From the NCBI GenBank assembly GCA_003510345.1, contig DOMW01000102.1, positions 4,807 to 14,195 on the forward strand: DNA of 9,389 bases, given 5' to 3'. How positions within the stretch are numbered: position 1 is the stretch's first letter; the number at the start of each line of letters is the position of its first letter. The notes under the pieces were generated by a model that was not told the origin of the DNA, searched no databases, and saw only the letters and a list, made by a program, of their open reading frames with translations. A program made the position numbers and the translations under genes. The stretch comes from Clostridiales bacterium (GTDB lineage: Bacteria; Bacillota; Clostridia; Christensenellales; Christensenellaceae). This document shows positions 6,287 through 9,389 of this stretch, one piece after another.

Positions 6287-7588
6287 ATGCCAACATGTAA
6301 AAAATGCGGGACCAGCAATTTGTTTTTATTGCTAACCAAAGACGGTTTGTGCCGCCCATGTGAAATCACGAGACAAATCTCATTGAACGAAGAATTCCAT
6401 ATTAGCAAAGTTTTCCACGTATTTTTGCCGAATAACTATATTTTTTATGTGGCTGTGGATGATCAAAACAAGCGGTTTGCCATGTGCGCGCAAACGATGA
6501 GCAAGCCCCTCCGCATCGGGTTTTATGCCTATACCGACCTGATCGAGGTGGAAGTATCGGAAAGCGAGCCTGCCAAAAACATGTGCAACGCGATGACGAT
6601 CAATATTTACCTGAATTCGCTCCAGCGCCCGCACATCGCGTTTTATGTGATTAATTCGCCCGTGCAGTTTGGCAGCAAGAAATATTATAAAGCCGTGCGC
6701 ATGGCTAAGCAGGTATACGCGGTGCTGCGCTATCTGCAACACAACGCGGAAGTGGTGCTGCGGGAGCGGCAAAGCGCCGGAGTGCCGCAGATGCCGCGCA
6801 GGGTTTCCTATGACCTGCCGCCCGAAGAAGTATTTACGGAAATACCGGCGGGCGGGCAAGCGCCGGAGGAAGAAAAGCCTGAGGTGGCGGTCACGGAAAA
6901 ACAGTGGGAAGAGCCTGCCAGCAAAGCGCCGAAAGGCGAAGACGAGCAGGCAATGGAGGAACGGGCCGAAGCGGTAGCGGAGCTGCTGGTGGCGGAAATC
7001 ATGGAAGAAGACGCCTTGGAGTTGCCTGTTGTGGCGGAAGAGAGCTATGCGGAAGAAAAAACCGAGGAGATAACGGCGCAGCCGGTGACAGCACAACCGG
7101 TGGTTGAGCACACAACAGAAAAAATGCCGATGGAAAACAACGCCGGGGAATCGTCGTCCGGCGAAAAGACCGACGATAAAGAAGAAAAAGCTGACAATAG
7201 CGAAGAAAAGACCGAAGCAAAAGAGGCGCAGCCAAAAGCGAAAGTGCCGAACGCAAAACCCACTGCCGCAAAGGCGGCGGCAAAAAAGACTGCACAGCAA
7301 GACACGCCGCGAAAGCCCGCCGCAAAAAAACGGGCGAGGCAGAATGCCGCGGCGAATAAGCAACAATCCGCGCCAAAGAGCGCACCCGAAAAAGAGAACG
7401 AGCCTGCCGCTGATAAAGAAACAAACAACAAAGAAAACACACCGACGGAAGCGAAGCCTGCGGAAAAAGGTGGCAACACGGCGGCTGCGCAGGAAAACCG
7501 CCTGTTAAAGTCGCTCAAAGGGGCTGGCGGCGCGGCTGCGGGCGCTTTTGCGAAAATAAAAGAAAAAGTATCATCAGGGGCGAAATGA
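6287..7588 (+). CDS. Zinc-ribbon protein with long acidic-to-basic low-complexity tail
   Basis: I chose the ATG at 6287, giving 433 residues beginning MPTCKKCG. An in-frame ATG at 6275 directly abuts the AAAAGGG ribosome site and so is unlikely; the gap to 6287 is a long 12 nt. Residues 4-25 form a zinc ribbon, C4-x2-C7 and C22-x2-C25. Residues 31-160 look like a compact alpha/beta domain, with alternating hydrophobics around YIFYVAVDD, IGFYAYTDLIEVEV and IAFYVINSP ending in a helix. It resembles in style the domains after zinc ribbons in other Clostridia proteins, but I cannot name it. From about 165 to 400 the sequence is disordered-looking. It is Glu-rich to about 315, then Lys/Ala-rich with a histone-H1-like stretch (about 317-355). 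The last 30 residues (NRLLKSLKG to GAK) may form an amphipathic helix. Function unknown; nucleic-acid or surface binding is a guess. Confidence 0.85.
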   Translation: MPTCKKCGTSNLFLLLTKDGLCRPCEITRQISLNEEFHISKVFHVFLPNNYIFYVAVDDQNKRFAMCAQTMSKPLRIGFYAYTDLIEVEVSESEPAKNMCNAMTINIYLNSLQRPHIAFYVINSPVQFGSKKYYKAVRMAKQVYAVLRYLQHNAEVVLRERQSAGVPQMPRRVSYDLPPEEVFTEIPAGGQAPEEEKPEVAVTEKQWEEPASKAPKGEDEQAMEERAEAVAELLVAEIMEEDALELPVVAEESYAEEKTEEITAQPVTAQPVVEHTTEKMPMENNAGESSSGEKTDDKEEKADNSEEKTEAKEAQPKAKVPNAKPTAAKAAAKKTAQQDTPRKPAAKKRARQNAAANKQQSAPKSAPEKENEPAADKETNNKENTPTEAKPAEKGGNTAAAQENRLLKSLKGAGGAAAGAFAKIKEKVSSGAK

Positions 7589-7687
7589 ATGACCGGCGCC
7601 TTCTGCGGATTCGTACTGCGCGGAGGTGTGGCCGAAAAGCGCTGGTGCATAGTAGGTGGTGTTACTAAGATATGAAACAGGCGTTTA

Positions 7688-8728
7688 TTACGCCGCCGCG
7701 CCGTTTTCGGCGGGGTTCTCCGCTGCCTGCTCCACCGAGGGCGCGCCGTTGAATTTATAAAATCCTTCCGTTTTGCCGCGCTGTTCGGCAATCTGCATCA
7801 TCTGTGTCACTGTTACAAATTTAAAGCCACGATCTTTCAGCTCTTTTATAATACGGTCGTATGTATCTGCCGTCACCTGATGGATATCGTGTGACAGCAC
7901 GACAGAACCGTCCTGCACGCCTTGCCCCGTCTGCGCGCTGCCGTTTATCACATTCTGGTATAAGCTTTCGGTGTTTTTATTTTCCGCGCGCCATTCCTGC
8001 GGGTCTACCGACCACATCACCTGCACCCTGCCGATCTGTTCCGCCATCTCCGTGCTCATTGACCCGTAGGGCGGACGGTCGATCAATGCGCGCGCGCCGA
8101 TTATTTGCTCGATAATATCGTTTGTTTTATTGTACTGCTCCGTCATGATCCGGTCGTAGGAAAGCCTCATCAAATCTGTGTGGTTGTAGCTGTGCGTGCC
8201 GATCTCATGCCCCGCGTCGTTTATACGCCCAAGCACTTCGGGATACCGCTCCACATTCTGCCCCAGCACAAAAAATGTCGCCACAACATCGTTATCCGCC
8301 AACACCCGCAAAAGCTGGTCTGTGCGCGCGGGATCCGGGCCATCGTCAAATGTGAGCGCCACTACTTTATCATGCGCCACATCAATATCCCCAATACTTT
8401 TCACCGGCATAAAGTTTCCTTCGAGACGCAGCATCGGCAGATTTGTTTCCGGCGGTGCGCTTTGCGTCGGCGTGGCGGCGGGGGTTTGTTGTGGCGGCGT
8501 TTCCGTCGGTGTAGCGGCCGGTGTTCCCGTCGCCTGAACTTCCGATTGCGGCGACGGCGTTTGTTGCGGTTGTGCCTGTGGTGAAATGGTTTTGCCACTC
8601 CCGGTAGAGACGTTCGTTTCAGCCGGGATATATATATTCTCCGGCGTTCTGCTGCAAGAGAGCAGTAAAAACGCGCAAAGCGCGCTTATGAGGATAAAGC
8701 GGGTCCATTTTCCATGCAGTTTGTTCAT
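7688..8728 (-). CDS. Lipoprotein polysaccharide deacetylase (NodB homology domain, CE4)
   Basis: The 346-residue protein has a lipoprotein signal: basic start, hydrophobic core (11-23) and LLSC with Cys25 as the likely lipidation site. A Pro/Thr/Gln-rich spacer (about 45-97) would let the enzyme reach into the wall. The NodB domain (about 120-312) has all five motifs: TFDDGP (Asp128, Asp129), HSYNH (metal ligands His179, His183), RPPYG (218-222), W239-x2-D242-x3-W246, and LSHD (His280). It should be an active metal-dependent de-N-acetylase outside the membrane, most likely acting on peptidoglycan or another amino-sugar polymer; substrate is not readable. An Ala/Glu-rich tail follows. The start has AAAGGA about 10 nt upstream. 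The gene converges with the zinc-ribbon gene over 99 nt without a clear terminator. Confidence 0.95.
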   Translation of the reverse strand: MNKLHGKWTRFILISALCAFLLLSCSRTPENIYIPAETNVSTGSGKTISPQAQPQQTPSPQSEVQATGTPAATPTETPPQQTPAATPTQSAPPETNLPMLRLEGNFMPVKSIGDIDVAHDKVVALTFDDGPDPARTDQLLRVLADNDVVATFFVLGQNVERYPEVLGRINDAGHEIGTHSYNHTDLMRLSYDRIMTEQYNKTNDIIEQIIGARALIDRPPYGSMSTEMAEQIGRVQVMWSVDPQEWRAENKNTESLYQNVINGSAQTGQGVQDGSVVLSHDIHQVTADTYDRIIKELKDRGFKFVTVTQMMQIAEQRGKTEGFYKFNGAPSVEQAAENPAENGAAA

Positions 8729-9139
8729 TTGATTGATTTCCTTTCAAATAATAGACAATAATGTTAAAAATACCCATATTGCTGCGCGCACAAACACACA
8801 GCAGCGCAAATTCACTTAGCGCTGGGCAAGTAGGTTCGAGCAGAATTGATTTCCGGCAAGGTGCGCAAACGAAGGTATATTGGCACACAGGAAAAGTTTG
8901 TATAACACAGCATGAAGCCGATTTTGCTAAATATAATGCTTCAGGCAACCGATGATTAAAACAGGTTCGTAGATTTTCCAGCAGTTTTTGTGGGTGGTAA
9001 ATGGGCAAGGTTCGTCTATGCCCCGGTTAGACATGTCTGCCCAAATACGAACCCGTATTTTGCTGTGTAAATATCCTGCGTTTGCTTTTGGGTATTCCTC
9101 CCAGGTCAAGGTGCCTGCGGCGCATTGTATGCCTCCGGC
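8729..9139. other. Long AT-rich non-coding stretch upstream of the deacetylase
   Basis: I see no convincing gene in about 410 bases. Open frames of 129 and 60 codons on the minus strand lack ribosome sites, and the longer one runs into the deacetylase start. GCTGC (8781-8785) and GCAGC (8801-8805) can form a bulged hairpin in the deacetylase leader. GGTTCGT occurs at 8964-8970 and 9009-9015, and inverted at 9047-9053. No clear promoter for the deacetylase was found. Confidence 0.5.
9029..9060. repeat. Palindrome AGACATGTCT next to a perfect 7-bp hairpin
   Basis: AGACATGTCT (9029-9038) is a 10-bp perfect palindrome. Four bases later AAATACG (9043-9049) and CGTATTT (9054-9060) form a 7-bp hairpin with an AACC loop. 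The loop and stem top contain ACGAACC, the inverse of the GGTTCGT motif found twice upstream. No T-run follows, so a terminator is unlikely. These could be regulator sites or single-strand-recognised DNA hairpins. Confidence 0.55.
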
Positions 9140-9389
9140 GGTTCAGAACCTACGGTTCTAAAAACTCCCTTGAAGACAAAGGCATGAACAATCACGGAAG
9201 GCTGTGTCCTACAACCATACAAAACTATTTCTTCATTCCGTATTCTGGTCTACATTGTTGAACCGCAAGCCTTCCCAGATTACTAAGGTCGCGGGTCTAC
9301 GTCGGCTTTAAGGGGAATGCGGAACGACCGCGTCCCGATGGGCGATGCAGGGAGTGCAGCATTCGTTGAACGCGAGACGAGCAAGCCGC
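9140..9389 (-). mobile_element. Possible right end of an IS200/IS605-type element, read leftwards
   Basis: This stretch is rich in hairpins and holds no sustained coding frame. AGAACC-TAC-GGTTCT (9145-9159) is a perfect 6-bp hairpin preceded by GGTTC, which can pair alternatively with GAACC. GGAAGGCT (9196-9203) pairs with AGCCTTCC (9268-9275) across 64 nt. GGTCG (9287-9291) can pair with CGACC (9325-9329), and CCC-GAT-GGG lies at 9334-9342. A hairpin-ended, structured block is what the 3' region of a tnpB gene with its guide RNA looks like. A minus-strand frame open from the window edge to TAA at 9308 could be a tnpB C-terminus, but it shows no diagnostic motif. A different structured RNA is equally possible. 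Confidence 0.28.

Noticed and set aside
6380..7366. Minus-strand open frame of 328 codons over the zinc-ribbon gene
   Set aside because: Phe/Arg/His-rich with no ribosome site; an antisense shadow of biased codon use.
7045..7791. Long minus-strand open frame (248 codons) opposite the zinc-ribbon gene
   Set aside because: It is opposite the low-complexity tail; its Ala/Phe/Ser-rich sequence is the complement of Lys/Glu/Ala codons, and it also overlaps the deacetylase 3' end.
8830..8845. GGTTCGAGC resembling a tRNA T-loop
   Set aside because: The flanking bases do not form a T-stem and no other tRNA arms are nearby.
8880..8906. Plus-strand promoter TTGGCA/TATAAC
   Set aside because: The spacer is only 15 nt and no plus-strand gene follows.
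8619..9008. Minus-strand open frame of 129 codons overlapping the deacetylase start
   Set aside because: TTG start without a ribosome site, and it runs out of frame into the lipoprotein signal sequence.
8927..9109. Minus-strand 60-codon frame starting TWEEYPKANAGY
   Set aside because: The composition is protein-like, but it starts at TTG with no ribosome site and contains the palindrome and hairpin; at most a gene remnant.

Overview
The window looks like chromosomal DNA of an anaerobic Clostridia-type bacterium (Bacillota). It is moderately GC-rich by eye, with AT-rich promoters and strong GGAGG ribosome sites. The gene content also fits: a 4Fe-4S aldo/keto reductase, DUF116 and DUF362 proteins, and a lipoprotein polysaccharide deacetylase. 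Genus is not assignable from sequence alone; a Christensenellales- or Oscillospirales-like lineage is only a guess. There is no rRNA, tRNA or CRISPR array.

Left part (1-3150): a minus-strand DUF3810 membrane protein with a zinc-protease-like HESAH motif runs off the left edge. Divergent from it is a two-gene plus-strand operon: a ferredoxin-domain aldo/keto reductase, then a DEDDh exonuclease fused to a BRCT domain. The second start codon overlaps the first stop.

Middle (3150-6260): two minus-strand genes, an NYN-LOTUS (LabA-like) predicted RNase/RNA-binding protein and a membrane-anchored, Cys-rich DUF116 protein. A plus-strand DUF362 protein is divergent from DUF116. DUF116 and DUF362 are both Cys-rich families of poorly known function. 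They share a compact symmetric intergenic promoter, and the DUF362 transcript has a roughly 145-nt leader with nested inverted repeats. A good intrinsic terminator follows DUF362.

Right part (6227-8728): a consensus-like promoter drives a zinc-ribbon protein whose last 270 residues are a low-complexity tail running from acidic to basic, with a histone-H1-like stretch. Convergent with it is a lipoprotein polysaccharide deacetylase carrying all NodB motifs.

Right edge (8729-9389): no convincing gene. It holds a repeated GGTTCGT motif, a 10-bp palindrome, two perfect hairpins and an 8-bp long-range stem. The last 250 bases may be the right end of an IS200/IS605-type element read leftwards, with a guide-RNA-like 3' region, but this is a hypothesis. 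No complete, clearly new defence or mobile system is visible. The best leads are the DUF116/DUF362 divergent unit with its structured leader, and the structured right edge.
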